A DNA stretch of 40,540 nucleotides from Verrucomicrobiaceae bacterium (GTDB taxonomy: Bacteria > Verrucomicrobiota > Verrucomicrobiia > Verrucomicrobiales > Verrucomicrobiaceae). This document shows, piece after piece, positions 7,292 to 15,766 of this stretch. Positions within the stretch are counted from its first letter, which is position 1. The number at the start of each line of letters is the position of its first letter. The position numbers and the translations under genes are program-made. The notes beneath the pieces were generated by a model. The model made no database searches. It saw nothing but the letters and a program-made list of their open reading frames with translations, and was not told the origin of the DNA. The stretch spans positions 1 to 40,540 of the forward strand of contig JAIXOU010000031.1 of the NCBI GenBank assembly GCA_027486585.1, read 5' to 3'.

Positions 7292-9091
7292 ATGTCCACC
7301 CAACGCTACTCAGTCACCCCGCAGCCCATTGATGTCCTTCTGGCTTGGGTAAAGTCCGGCGAGATCGCCATTCCTGAGATCCAGCGCCCGTTTGTTTGGG
7401 AGCCTACCAAGGTGCGCAATCTTCTCGACTCCCTCTACGCGGGCTTTCCTGTCGGCTACCTCATCGCTTGGCGGAATCCCACGGTGAAACTCAAGGACGG
7501 CACCCTTTCCGCCGGGAAGCGCATCCTCATTGATGGCCAGCAGCGCGTCACTGCTCTCATGGCGGGTCTGCTGGGCCGGGAGGTGCTCACCAAGGACTAT
7601 GAAACCGTCCGCATTCGCATCGCCTTCCATCCTTTGGCGGAGAAATTTGAAGTCAGCAATCCCGCCATCGCTAAGGATGTTGCTTGGCTTCCTGATGTGG
7701 CCTCCGTGTTCTCGCCAGACGCCGACTTGATCGAACTGACCGAAGATTACATCGTCAAGAACCCGAGCGCTGACCGCAAACAAGTTGGCAAGGTGCTGCA
7801 GAAGCTCGGCAAGATTGTGAACAATCATATTGGCATCATTGAACTTGCTGAAGACCTAGACATTGAAACGGTGACCGAGATTTTCATCCGCGTGAACTCG
7901 GCTGGAACAGCCCTCAGTCAGGCGGATTTCGCCATGTCAAAGATCGCTGCCAATGAAAGCTACGGCGGCAACCTCCTGCGCAAAGCCATCGATTACTTCT
8001 GTCACTTGGCCATCGCCCCCGAGTTTCATTCGAAGATAAAGAACGGCGACAAAGCCTTTGCCGAATCCGAGTTCTTCCCCAAGCTCTCTTGGCTCAAGGA
8101 TGTCAACGATGACCTCTACGACCCCGCCTACACCGACATGCTGCGGGTCGCCTTCACCTCGGAGTTCAAACGCGGACGTCTGCAGGACCTCGTCGCTTTG
8201 CTTTCTGGGAGAAACTTCGAGACCAAGCAATACGAGGCTGCCATTGCCGAGGAGTCCTTTGCCCGGCTGAAGACTGGCATCCTCAACTTCATGAACAAGA
8301 CGCATTACGACCGTTTTATCATGATCCTACGCTCCGCCGGTTTCATCGACAGCAGTCTTATCGGTGGTCAGAACGGGGTCAACTTTGCCTACATCGTCTA
8401 TCTGCGCGGACGGGCCGAGGAAGTGCCTGCTGCCGATCTCGAGCGCCTCGTGCGCCGTTGGTATGTCATGTCCGTTATTACGGGACGTTATTCTGGCAAT
8501 CCGGAAACCGCTTTCGATCAGGATATTCGGCAAATCGGTGCCAATGGCCTACTCCCCCACACCACCGCCGTCATTGAGGCCACGATGGGCGAGGGGTTCT
8601 GGAACGGACTGCTGCCGCAGCAGATGGACACTTCCTCTGCCAGCAGCCCTTACTTCCATTGCTATCGCGCCGCCCAAGTCTGTCTGGGAGACAAAGGTTT
8701 CCTCTCCCGAGATATCACCGTGCGCGACCTGCTGCTCAACCGCAGCGATGTTCACCATCTCTATCCCAAGAACCACCTGAAGACGAAGCACAACCTATCC
8801 AAGGGACGCTACAACCAGATTGCCAACTTTGTTATCGCCCAGAGTGAGATCAACATCGCCATCGGCGATAAGGACCCGCAGGTCTATTTCGGCGAATTGG
8901 CGCAGCAATGCGCCGGCGGTGCCAAGAAATACGGCGGCATCACCGACCGCGCCGAAATGGCCGCCAACCTCCGCGCCAACTGCTTGCCGGAAACCTTGCT
9001 GGATGGGGTGATTCCCGACTACGAAAACTTCCTCCGCGACCGCCGCCAGCTGATGGCTCAGAAAATCAAAACCTGGTTCCTAACACTGTGA
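7292..9091 (+). CDS. DUF262 protein with C-terminal HNH-like motif (GmrSD-related)
   Basis: From the ATG at 7292 (AAAGGAG at 7272-7278) the product has 599 residues. The N-terminus carries the DUF262 signature: [29 protein letters not shown], and the ParB-like DGQQR at 81-85 that binds or hydrolyses nucleotide in this superfamily. The C-terminal part has HHLYPKNHL at about 488-496, resembling the His-Me/HNH motif of DUF1524-type nucleases, and a following N-rich helix. GmrSD-type enzymes with these two modules cut modified phage DNA. Here the gene sits between hsdM and hsdS, so it may be an accessory or type IV activity of the island. Which it is remains inference. Confidence 0.85.
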   Translation: MSTQRYSVTPQPIDVLLAWVKSGEIAIPEIQRPFVWEPTKVRNLLDSLYAGFPVGYLIAWRNPTVKLKDGTLSAGKRILIDGQQRVTALMAGLLGREVLTKDYETVRIRIAFHPLAEKFEVSNPAIAKDVAWLPDVASVFSPDADLIELTEDYIVKNPSADRKQVGKVLQKLGKIVNNHIGIIELAEDLDIETVTEIFIRVNSAGTALSQADFAMSKIAANESYGGNLLRKAIDYFCHLAIAPEFHSKIKNGDKAFAESEFFPKLSWLKDVNDDLYDPAYTDMLRVAFTSEFKRGRLQDLVALLSGRNFETKQYEAAIAEESFARLKTGILNFMNKTHYDRFIMILRSAGFIDSSLIGGQNGVNFAYIVYLRGRAEEVPAADLERLVRRWYVMSVITGRYSGNPETAFDQDIRQIGANGLLPHTTAVIEATMGEGFWNGLLPQQMDTSSASSPYFHCYRAAQVCLGDKGFLSRDITVRDLLLNRSDVHHLYPKNHLKTKHNLSKGRYNQIANFVIAQSEINIAIGDKDPQVYFGELAQQCAGGAKKYGGITDRAEMAANLRANCLPETLLDGVIPDYENFLRDRRQLMAQKIKTWFLTL

Positions 9092-9134
9092 AAACTCCTG
9101 CGACCATTCTTCAGACCATGAAAGGAGCCCCGGC

Positions 9135-10463
9135 ATGATCGAGGGACTCAAGCCGTATGCGGAATACAAGGAGTCGGGGCAAGAATGGCTCGGCAGAGTT
9201 CCGGCGCATTGGGATGTCCGCCGCACCAAACTAATCCTTCGCGAAGTCGATTCGAGATCGACCACCGGCAAGGAGCAGTTGCTGCGCGTGTCGCAATACA
9301 CGGGTGTGACTCAGCGAAAGGCTGCTGACGGTTCGGATGCTCCAGACACACGGGCCGCTTCATTGGTCGGCTACAAGCGCGTGTCGGTGAATGACCTCGT
9401 CATCAATATCATGCTCGCTTGGAACGGCAGCATGGGTGTTTCGCGGTTCGATGGCATCGCCAGTCCGGCCTATTGCGTTTACCGCTTAAACAAGGGCGCA
9501 CAGCCTTGGTATTTCCATCAGCTTTTCCGGCTTCCTCTCTACAAGGGGCGCATCAAGGCCGTATCTACTGGCGTCATTGAAAGCCGTCTCCGTCTTTATT
9601 CGGATGACCTTGGGCGCATCGAAGCAATTCTCCCTCCGCCCGACGAACAAGCGGCCATCGTGCGGTTTCTGGACCACGCGAACCGGAAGATCGACGGCTT
9701 CATCCGCGCCAAGCGGAAGCTGATTGGGCTGCTGAACGAGCAGAAGCAGGCCATCATCCAGACCGCCATCTCCAAAGTCTCGCCTCCAGACTGTAAGACG
9801 ATGCCGGTGCGGGCAGTGCTGCGGCCTGTCAAACGAATGGGACACCCAACTAAGACGCTGCTGTCCCTGTTCCGAGACTATGGCGTCATCCCGAAGGATT
9901 CACGCGAGAACAAGAATGTGGATGTGCGCGACCTCGCCCTTTGTCAGCTCGTTAAGCCTGGTGACGTGGTCATGAACAAGATGAAGGCTTGGCAGGGCTC
10001 AATCGCGGTCAGCAGCCTTGAAGGGATTGTGAGTCCTGACTACATGGTGTTGGAGTTTAAGATCAAACCAATCGTGGAGGACTTCTTCCACTACGCGCTT
10101 CGTTCGCCCAGTATGGTCGCGAACTATCGAAAGCAGGCCTACGGCGTCAGGCCCGGCCAATGGCGGCTGATGTATCCCGATTTTTGTCGCCTGAGATTGC
10201 CGGTGCCCTCCATCGAAGAGCAGCAGTCAATCGTGGATCACATCAAAAGCGAAACCGCCGCCCTCACCACCGCCATCGCCCGCACGGAGCGAGAAATCAC
10301 CCTGATGCAGGAATACCGGACGCGCCTGACCGCCGACCTGGTGACGGGCAAGTTGGACGTGCGCGAAGCCGCCGCCAAGCTGCCCGAGCCCCCCACCGAA
10401 CCCGCCGCTGAGGAGGAGATGGAAGAGCTGCTGGAGGAACCTGAACCGGAGGATGAAAGATGA
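9135..10463 (+). CDS. hsdS: type I restriction-modification specificity subunit HsdS
   Basis: HsdS sets the DNA target for both methylation and cleavage. The 442-residue protein has the two-half layout: target-recognition domain 1 (about 1-165, opening with a W-x-x-VPAHW motif), a conserved helix (about 166-212, LPPPDEQAAIVRFLD ... LLNEQKQAIIQTAI), domain 2 (about 213-354), and a second conserved helix (LPVPSIEEQQSIVDHI ... YRTRLTADLVTGKLDVREAA). The half-site sequences cannot be predicted. The C-terminus ends in an unusual run of Glu and Pro. AAAGGAG at 9121-9127 precedes the ATG. The stop is followed by a palindrome ahead of higB. Confidence 0.93.
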   Translation: MIEGLKPYAEYKESGQEWLGRVPAHWDVRRTKLILREVDSRSTTGKEQLLRVSQYTGVTQRKAADGSDAPDTRAASLVGYKRVSVNDLVINIMLAWNGSMGVSRFDGIASPAYCVYRLNKGAQPWYFHQLFRLPLYKGRIKAVSTGVIESRLRLYSDDLGRIEAILPPPDEQAAIVRFLDHANRKIDGFIRAKRKLIGLLNEQKQAIIQTAISKVSPPDCKTMPVRAVLRPVKRMGHPTKTLLSLFRDYGVIPKDSRENKNVDVRDLALCQLVKPGDVVMNKMKAWQGSIAVSSLEGIVSPDYMVLEFKIKPIVEDFFHYALRSPSMVANYRKQAYGVRPGQWRLMYPDFCRLRLPVPSIEEQQSIVDHIKSETAALTTAIARTEREITLMQEYRTRLTADLVTGKLDVREAAAKLPEPPTEPAAEEEMEELLEEPEPEDER

Positions 10464-10472
10464 AGAGTCGTC

Positions 10473-10495
10473 AAACTTCCCAAAATGGGAAGTTT
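10473..10495. promoter_or_regulatory. 10-bp palindrome between hsdS and higB
   Basis: AAACTTCCCA (10473-10482) and TGGGAAGTTT (10486-10495) are perfect inverted repeats around a 3-base AAA centre, 30 bases before the higB ATG. The T-run after it is too short for a good terminator. The likelier role is an operator for HigA, whose XRE-type domain would bind such a site and let higBA run its own promoter inside the restriction operon. Confidence 0.5.
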
Positions 10496-10525
10496 TACTT
10501 GCCTTTAATCTAACCTTAGGGAACT

Positions 10526-10819
10526 ATGCATATCATCAGTCGCAAGCCACTGCGCGAGTTCTCGGAGAAACACCCTCCGGCAAAGACACCACTGGACACC
10601 TGGTTCGCAGACGTTAGCCGGGCCGAGTGGTCTAGCTTTGCCGACATCAGGGCCGCCTACGGGAGCGCCGATGTGGTGGCTGGCAACCGGGTGATCTTTG
10701 ACATCGGCGGGAACAAATACCGGTTGGTGGTGAAGGTGGCCTACAACTGCGGCAAGGTCTTTGTCCGCTTTGTGGGAACGCATGCTGAATACGACAAAAT
10801 AGACGCCAAGACTATCTGA
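10526..10819 (+). CDS. higB: HigB-family toxin (mRNA endonuclease)
   Basis: The 97-residue product matches the HigB toxin family (PF09907 type). It shows ISRKPLREF near the start, a W in the first third, then NRVIFDIGGNKYRLVVKV and the very characteristic FVRFVGTHAEYDKIDAKTI end. HigB cleaves mRNA on the ribosome. The gene order toxin-then-antitoxin, with 14 bases between, is the normal HigBA arrangement. What is odd is the place: between hsdS and hsdR, with all genes on the same strand. The full C-terminal signature is intact, so I expect an active toxin. Confidence 0.9.
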   Translation: MHIISRKPLREFSEKHPPAKTPLDTWFADVSRAEWSSFADIRAAYGSADVVAGNRVIFDIGGNKYRLVVKVAYNCGKVFVRFVGTHAEYDKIDAKTI

Positions 10820-10833
10820 GAAAGGACACGACC

Positions 10834-12036
10834 ATGAAACCCAAGATCATCCGAACCGATGCTGACTACGAGACCGCGCTGGCGCGGATCGACGTGCTCA
10901 TGGATGGCGACCCCGAGCCGACCTCCGCTGCGGGTGAGGAACTGGAACTGCTGTGCCTGCTGGTGGGTAACTATGAGGCGGTCCACTACCCGATGGACAT
11001 GCCGAGCCCACTGGAGGCGATCAAATTCCGCATGGAGCAGGCAGGCCTAAAAGCGAAGGATCTGATCCCTTACATCGGCAGCGCGTCCAAGGTATCTGAA
11101 GTGCTGGCAGGCAAGCGGGCACTGAGCCTGACGATGATGCGCAACCTGGTGAAACTGGGCATTCCCGCCGAGGTGCTGCTGCAAGTGGAGGGAGGCAAAC
11201 TACCCTCTGACGCCGCTCTCCAGCAGGGCAAGCACTTTCCCGTGGCGGAGATGCTCAAGCGTGGGTGGTTCTCCAACTTCCAAGGGACGGTGGCGGAGGC
11301 GAAGAGCCAGCTCGAAGACCTGCTGAATACCTTTGTGGGCAAGCTGGGGCCAAATGCGCTGATGCCGGCCCTGAACCGCCAGCATGTGCGCAATGGCGGC
11401 AACCATGATGAGCACGCACTGACCGCCTGGCGGATCCGTGTGGCGACACTGGCGCTACGGGAGTCACTGCCTGCCTACAAGCCCGGCACGGTGAATGCCG
11501 ACTTCCTCAAGGAACTGGCCCGTCTTAGCTATCTAGCCGAAGGCCCAAAGCTGGCGAAGGAGTTCCTCAACAAGAGCGGTATCCACCTCATCTTTGAGCG
11601 GCATCTACAAAAGACGCATTTGGACGGAGCGGCGCTCAAACTGCCAGACGGATCTCCTGTAGTGGCCCTAACGCTGAGGCATGATCGGCTGGACAACTTC
11701 TGGTTCACCCTGTTTCACGAACTGGCCCATGTGGCCCTGCACTTAGACAAGGACGGAGTGGAGGCCTTCTTTGATGACCTGACGGAAGGTGGTAAGAAGG
11801 ACAAGTGCGAGAAAGAAGCAGACAAACTGGCCTCCGAGGCACTGATCCCCGAAGCCGAGTGGAAAGCGGCAAAACTCACCAAGAAGTCGCCCCCTACAGC
11901 GGTGCTGACCTTTGCCCAGGCCCTGCGCATCAGCCCAGCTATCCCAGCCGGACGCGTACGCTACGAATCGAAGAGCTATAACGTCTTTAAGCCGCTGATT
12001 GGCAGCGGCAAACTGCGCCCGATGTTTGGAATTTAA
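10834..12036 (+). CDS. higA: HigA-type antitoxin fused to ImmA/IrrE-like metallopeptidase
   Basis: The 400-residue product has the HigA N-terminal region (about 1-125): a helical leader, then AIKFRMEQAGLKAKDLIPYIG ... SKVSEVLAGKRALSLTMMRNLVKLGIPAEVLL, an XRE helix-turn-helix that binds operator DNA. The C-terminal half is an ImmA/IrrE (DUF955-like) peptidase with HELAH at 295-299, giving two His zinc ligands and the catalytic Glu, and a downstream EKEADKLASEALIP helix that supplies the third ligand. HigA alone is usually 100-140 residues. ImmA-type enzymes cleave repressors after a stress signal, so this protein could be toxin-neutraliser, repressor and protease in one. That combined role is inference. 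Confidence 0.88.
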   Translation: MKPKIIRTDADYETALARIDVLMDGDPEPTSAAGEELELLCLLVGNYEAVHYPMDMPSPLEAIKFRMEQAGLKAKDLIPYIGSASKVSEVLAGKRALSLTMMRNLVKLGIPAEVLLQVEGGKLPSDAALQQGKHFPVAEMLKRGWFSNFQGTVAEAKSQLEDLLNTFVGKLGPNALMPALNRQHVRNGGNHDEHALTAWRIRVATLALRESLPAYKPGTVNADFLKELARLSYLAEGPKLAKEFLNKSGIHLIFERHLQKTHLDGAALKLPDGSPVVALTLRHDRLDNFWFTLFHELAHVALHLDKDGVEAFFDDLTEGGKKDKCEKEADKLASEALIPEAEWKAAKLTKKSPPTAVLTFAQALRISPAIPAGRVRYESKSYNVFKPLIGSGKLRPMFGI

Positions 12037-12048
12037 GGAAACTAAGCC

Positions 12049-15000
12049 ATGAAAACGGACACCACCGAAAAAGGACTCGAAAGCCTGATCATGCGCTACA
12101 TGACGGGGGTAGAGGGCTTAAATTCAGGGACGGCAGCCATCGCTGCATCTCCCAAGCCTTCTGATAAAGGCAACGGCTGGATCGCAGGGAGTGATGCCAC
12201 TTATGACCGAGAGTTCGCGGTGGATACGGAGCAGCTCTTTTCCTTTCTGATCGCCACGCAGCCTGACGAATGGACGAAGCTGGGCATCGGTAACTATAAG
12301 GATAAAGAAGGCATGGCGCGGCAGAAGTTCCTCGCCCGCCTACAAGGAGAGATCACAAGGCGCGGGGTGATCGATGTGCTGCGAAATGGTATCAAGTACG
12401 GAGCTCTGAGCTTTGACCTATTTTATGGCAAGCCGTCGGCGGAGAACAAAAAGGCAGTGGAGCGCCACGCCAAGAATCGTTTCAGCATTACGCGGCAATT
12501 GCACTTCAGTCGGGAGAATAAGCGGTCGTTAGATCTGTGCGCCTTCATTAACGGGCTGCCGGTGATCACCTTTGAACTCAAGAATAGCCTCACTAAGCAG
12601 ACGGTGGAGGATGCCATCGAGCAATACAAACGCGACCGCGACCCACGTGAGACGTTGTTTGAGTTTGGCCGCTGCATCGTTCACTTCGCTGTAGATGATA
12701 GTGAGGTGGCCATGTGTACCGCCCTCAAAGGCACAAAGGGAATGGCGAAGGATTCATGGTTTCTTCCCTTCAATCTTGGCTGGAACGATGGTGCAGGCAA
12801 TCCGCCAAACCCCGATGGCATCAAGACCGATTACCTGTGGAAACAAATCCTCACCCCAGCGCGGCTCACGGAGATTCTGGAGAACTACGCGCAAGTGGTG
12901 AAGGAGATCCACCCGAAGACGGGCAAGAAGAAACAGGTGCAGATCTTCCCCCGCTATCATCAGCTCGATGTGGTGCGCATGATCCTAGCCGATGTCATGG
13001 AGCATGGGGCAGGCAAACGTTACCTCATTCAGCACAGCGCGGGCAGTGGGAAGTCGAACAGCATCGCATGGCTGGCACATCAATTGATCAGTCTGACCAA
13101 AGATGGGAAGGCGGTCTTTGATTCCGTCATCGTCATCACCGACCGGCGCATCCTCGACAAACAAATCCGCGAGACAATCAAAGGCTTTGCCCAAGTCGGA
13201 AGCGTGATCGGTGCGGTGAAAGAAGGAGCAGGCACCTCCAAGACTGAGCAGCTCACCAAGTATCTCAAGGACGGCAAGAAACTGATCATCTCCACGGTGC
13301 AGACCTTTCCTCATGTGCTCGACAGCATCGGGGATGAACATCGCAGCGGGAAGTTTGCCATCATCATCGACGAGGCCCACTCCAGCCAGAGCGGAAAGAC
13401 TTCCTCTGCTGTCAGTCAGGCAGTGGCAGACAGCGAGGACGAGATCAATGACGCCCTAGACGAGCGTATCAAAAAGAAAAAGCTCGCCAAGAATGCCAGC
13501 TACTTTGCCTTCACCGCTACTCCGAAAAATAAGACGCTGGAGATGTTCGGCGTGCCGTATTCCGAAGCTGGCGAGGTGAAGCACCGCCCCTTCCACGGCT
13601 ACACGATGAAGCAAGCTATCCAAGAAGGATTCATCCTCGACGTGCTGAAGAATTACACCCCGGTCGAGAGTTACTACCGCCTCGCCAAGACGGTGGAGGG
13701 TGATCCCGAGTATGACGTGAAGAAGGCCCGCAAGAAGCTGCGCGTCTATGTAGAGAGCCATAGCAAGGCTATCCGCGACAAGGCTGAGATCATGGTGGAC
13801 CACTTCCTCGAACAGGTGATCGGCCAGAATAAGATCGGCGGCCAAGCGAGGGCGATGGTGGTGACCGGCAGCATCCAGAGGGCAATTGAATACTTCGTGG
13901 CCTTCACCGCCTACCTGACGGAGATCAAAAGCCAGTATAAGCCTATCGTGGCCTTCTCTGGTGAACCTGAATACAAAGGTGAGAAGGTGAGCGAATTGAA
14001 GCTCAATGGCTTCCCGAGCGGCGAGATCGCCGACCGGATTCAAGAAGATCCGTATCGGTTCCTCATCTGCGCCGACAAGTTTCAAACTGGCTACGACGAG
14101 CCGCTGCTGCACACAATGTATGTGGACAAAGCGCTCAGCGGCATCAAAGCCGTACAGACGCTTTCACGCCTGAACCGTGCGCACCCGAAGAAGCACGATG
14201 TCTTTGTGCTCGATTTCCAGAATGACACGAAACTCATTGAGGATTCGTTTGCTGACTACTACCGGACCACCATCCTCAGTAAAGAGACGGACCCAAACAA
14301 TCTGCACACGCTGAAAGACGAACTGGACAAGTATCAAGTCTATTCGCCCGAGCAGATCGATGAGTTTGTTGAACTGTATTTGAGCGGGAAGATTGTGGAC
14401 AAAATCCACCCAATCCTCGACGTGTGCCGAGATGTTTACATCAATGACCTCGACGAAGAAGGGCAGGTCGATTTTAAAGGCAAGGCCAAGGCCTTCACTC
14501 GCGCCTATGACTTCCTCGCGACCATCCTACCGTATGGCGTGAAGGACTGGGAAAAGCTCTCGATCTTCCTGAATTTCCTGATCAGCAAGCTGCCTGCCCC
14601 AAAGGAAGAAGACCTTGCCAAGGGAATCCTCGAAGCCATCGACATGGATAGCTATCGTGCCGAGAAGAAGGCGATGATCGCCATTGCACTGCCCGATCAG
14701 GATGCGGAGATCGAACCCGTCCCGACCTCGGGTGGTGGATTCAAAGTGGAGCCTGAGATGGATAAACTCTCCAACATCGTGAAGGCCTTCAATGACATGT
14801 ATGGAGGTTTGTTTGCCGATGCAAAGCGCATGGAGAAGCGAATCATCGACGAGATTCCGAAGAAGGTGGCGGCTGATGTGAAGTACCAGAACGCGAAAAA
14901 GAACTCCGACCGGCAGAATGCCAAGATTGAACACGACAAAGCGCTTGGACGCGTCATCACCGCCCTCTTCAAAGATGACGCTCAGCTCTTCAAGCAATTC

Positions 15001-15066
15001 CAAGACAACGAATCCTTCCGCGGCTGGCTCACAGACACAGTCTTTGGCATGACCTATGAAGAGTAA
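12049..15066 (+). CDS. hsdR: type I restriction endonuclease subunit HsdR
   Basis: HsdR is the motor and nuclease of the type I complex; it translocates DNA from an unmethylated site and cuts at a distance. In 1005 residues it shows the PD-(D/E)xK nuclease core (Asp162, then FELKN with Glu176 and Lys178), Walker A AGSGKS at 331-336, a DEAH box at 441-444, motif III TATP at 489-492, a C-terminal helicase half with QTGYDEPLLHTMYVDK and QTLSRLNRAHP, and a helical tail that contacts the methyltransferase. All key residues are present, so the enzyme should be active. AAGGA before the ATG, 12 bases after higA, puts it in the same transcript. Confidence 0.96.
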   Translation: MKTDTTEKGLESLIMRYMTGVEGLNSGTAAIAASPKPSDKGNGWIAGSDATYDREFAVDTEQLFSFLIATQPDEWTKLGIGNYKDKEGMARQKFLARLQGEITRRGVIDVLRNGIKYGALSFDLFYGKPSAENKKAVERHAKNRFSITRQLHFSRENKRSLDLCAFINGLPVITFELKNSLTKQTVEDAIEQYKRDRDPRETLFEFGRCIVHFAVDDSEVAMCTALKGTKGMAKDSWFLPFNLGWNDGAGNPPNPDGIKTDYLWKQILTPARLTEILENYAQVVKEIHPKTGKKKQVQIFPRYHQLDVVRMILADVMEHGAGKRYLIQHSAGSGKSNSIAWLAHQLISLTKDGKAVFDSVIVITDRRILDKQIRETIKGFAQVGSVIGAVKEGAGTSKTEQLTKYLKDGKKLIISTVQTFPHVLDSIGDEHRSGKFAIIIDEAHSSQSGKTSSAVSQAVADSEDEINDALDERIKKKKLAKNASYFAFTATPKNKTLEMFGVPYSEAGEVKHRPFHGYTMKQAIQEGFILDVLKNYTPVESYYRLAKTVEGDPEYDVKKARKKLRVYVESHSKAIRDKAEIMVDHFLEQVIGQNKIGGQARAMVVTGSIQRAIEYFVAFTAYLTEIKSQYKPIVAFSGEPEYKGEKVSELKLNGFPSGEIADRIQEDPYRFLICADKFQTGYDEPLLHTMYVDKALSGIKAVQTLSRLNRAHPKKHDVFVLDFQNDTKLIEDSFADYYRTTILSKETDPNNLHTLKDELDKYQVYSPEQIDEFVELYLSGKIVDKIHPILDVCRDVYINDLDEEGQVDFKGKAKAFTRAYDFLATILPYGVKDWEKLSIFLNFLISKLPAPKEEDLAKGILEAIDMDSYRAEKKAMIAIALPDQDAEIEPVPTSGGGFKVEPEMDKLSNIVKAFNDMYGGLFADAKRMEKRIIDEIPKKVAADVKYQNAKKNSDRQNAKIEHDKALGRVITALFKDDAQLFKQFQDNESFRGWLTDTVFGMTYEE

Positions 15067-15191
15067 GCTTGGGAGACAGGGCTCAGGCTGCAACTGGCTA
15101 ACCAAAGACTCGCCATCATCTTCTAAACCGATGCGAGAGATGCTTTGTTGCAGGCGCTGAATGAGTCACCGCAGACTTCAACCAACACACG

Positions 15192-15419
15192 CTATCCACC
15201 CTTCACCGCCGCGTACTCCTTTGACAGGTCAATGCCCACGTCCGCGCTAGGCATGAACTGCTGGAAGGCGGCATACATGTAGCTGACGATTTTCATGCCA
15301 CTGAAGGCACCGGGCAAGGCTTTTAAGCTGTGCCTCGGTGTCGGGTCTTTGAGTTCGAGGCCCTGTTGTCCGGCCATGGCGAGTTCCAGGGCGGCCTGCT
15401 TCAACTGCTCCGGGGTCAT
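15192..15419 (-). CDS. small conserved-looking protein of unknown function, possibly a fragment
   Basis: From an internal ATG at 15419 this minus-strand frame encodes 75 residues beginning MTPEQLKQAALELAMAG, with LPGAFSGMKIVSYMYAAFQ and a C-terminal VGIDLSKEYAAVKGG. The amphipathic pattern looks like real protein rather than chance coding. It resembles short C-terminal segments seen on some verrucomicrobial metalloprotease-like proteins, but I cannot name a family. There is no clear ribosome site. The upstream extension reads through word-type repeats and is not credible. It faces hsdR tail to tail and may be an eroded remnant. Confidence 0.4.
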   Translation of the reverse strand: MTPEQLKQAALELAMAGQQGLELKDPTPRHSLKALPGAFSGMKIVSYMYAAFQQFMPSADVGIDLSKEYAAVKGG

Positions 15420-15478
15420 TTCGCTGTTCTTGGTTCCTGGTTCCTGGTTGCTGAGGACTGACAGAATTCGACAGCAGC

Positions 15479-15644
15479 GCTTGGAGGACCAAGCAGCCCT
15501 ACCAATACCATCGGACGCGGCGCAGCGCGTCCCTACCTGCGGTGGGACCAAACAACGAACCAAGCACAACGAACCAAGAACCTCTGTTTGCTTACGACTG
15601 ACCTTCCTCCTTCGCTCTTCGAGCTACGAAGGACACGTCCTTCA
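15479..15644. repeat. cluster of REP-like hairpins
   Basis: Three hairpins sit in the 347-base gap before acnA. GCTTGG/CCAAGC (15479-15494) is followed by CCCTACC. GGACGCG/CGCGTCC (15513-15532) runs into a second CCCTACC (15531-15537). A third module at 15605-15644 contains GAAGGAC-AC-GTCCTTC and a CTTCG/CGAAG stem. Between them are repeats of GAACCAAG-type words (also at 15427-15452, where GGTTCCT is tandem). No gene is credible in 15420-15766. Confidence 0.6.
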
Positions 15645-15722
15645 CATTCCGGCTTTCTCAGCCGCCCGTGACGCCTTTTGTGAATAATCCCTGCCAAAGG
15701 CATAAAAAATTGGTGTCAAAAG

Positions 15723-15731
15723 TGCTATACT
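15723..15731 (+). promoter_or_regulatory. extended -10 promoter for acnA
   Basis: TG-C-TATACT at 15723-15731 is an extended -10 element with one mismatch in the hexamer; there is no good -35. It would start the transcript about 30 bases before the acnA ATG at 15767. Confidence 0.4.
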
Positions 15732-15766
15732 CGCTATTTCCTACTGCTCCCTCGACTCAACCGAAA

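Noticed and set aside
15295..15687. Plus-strand frame between hsdR and acnA
   Set aside because: Runs through REP hairpins and word repeats; no protein-like pattern.
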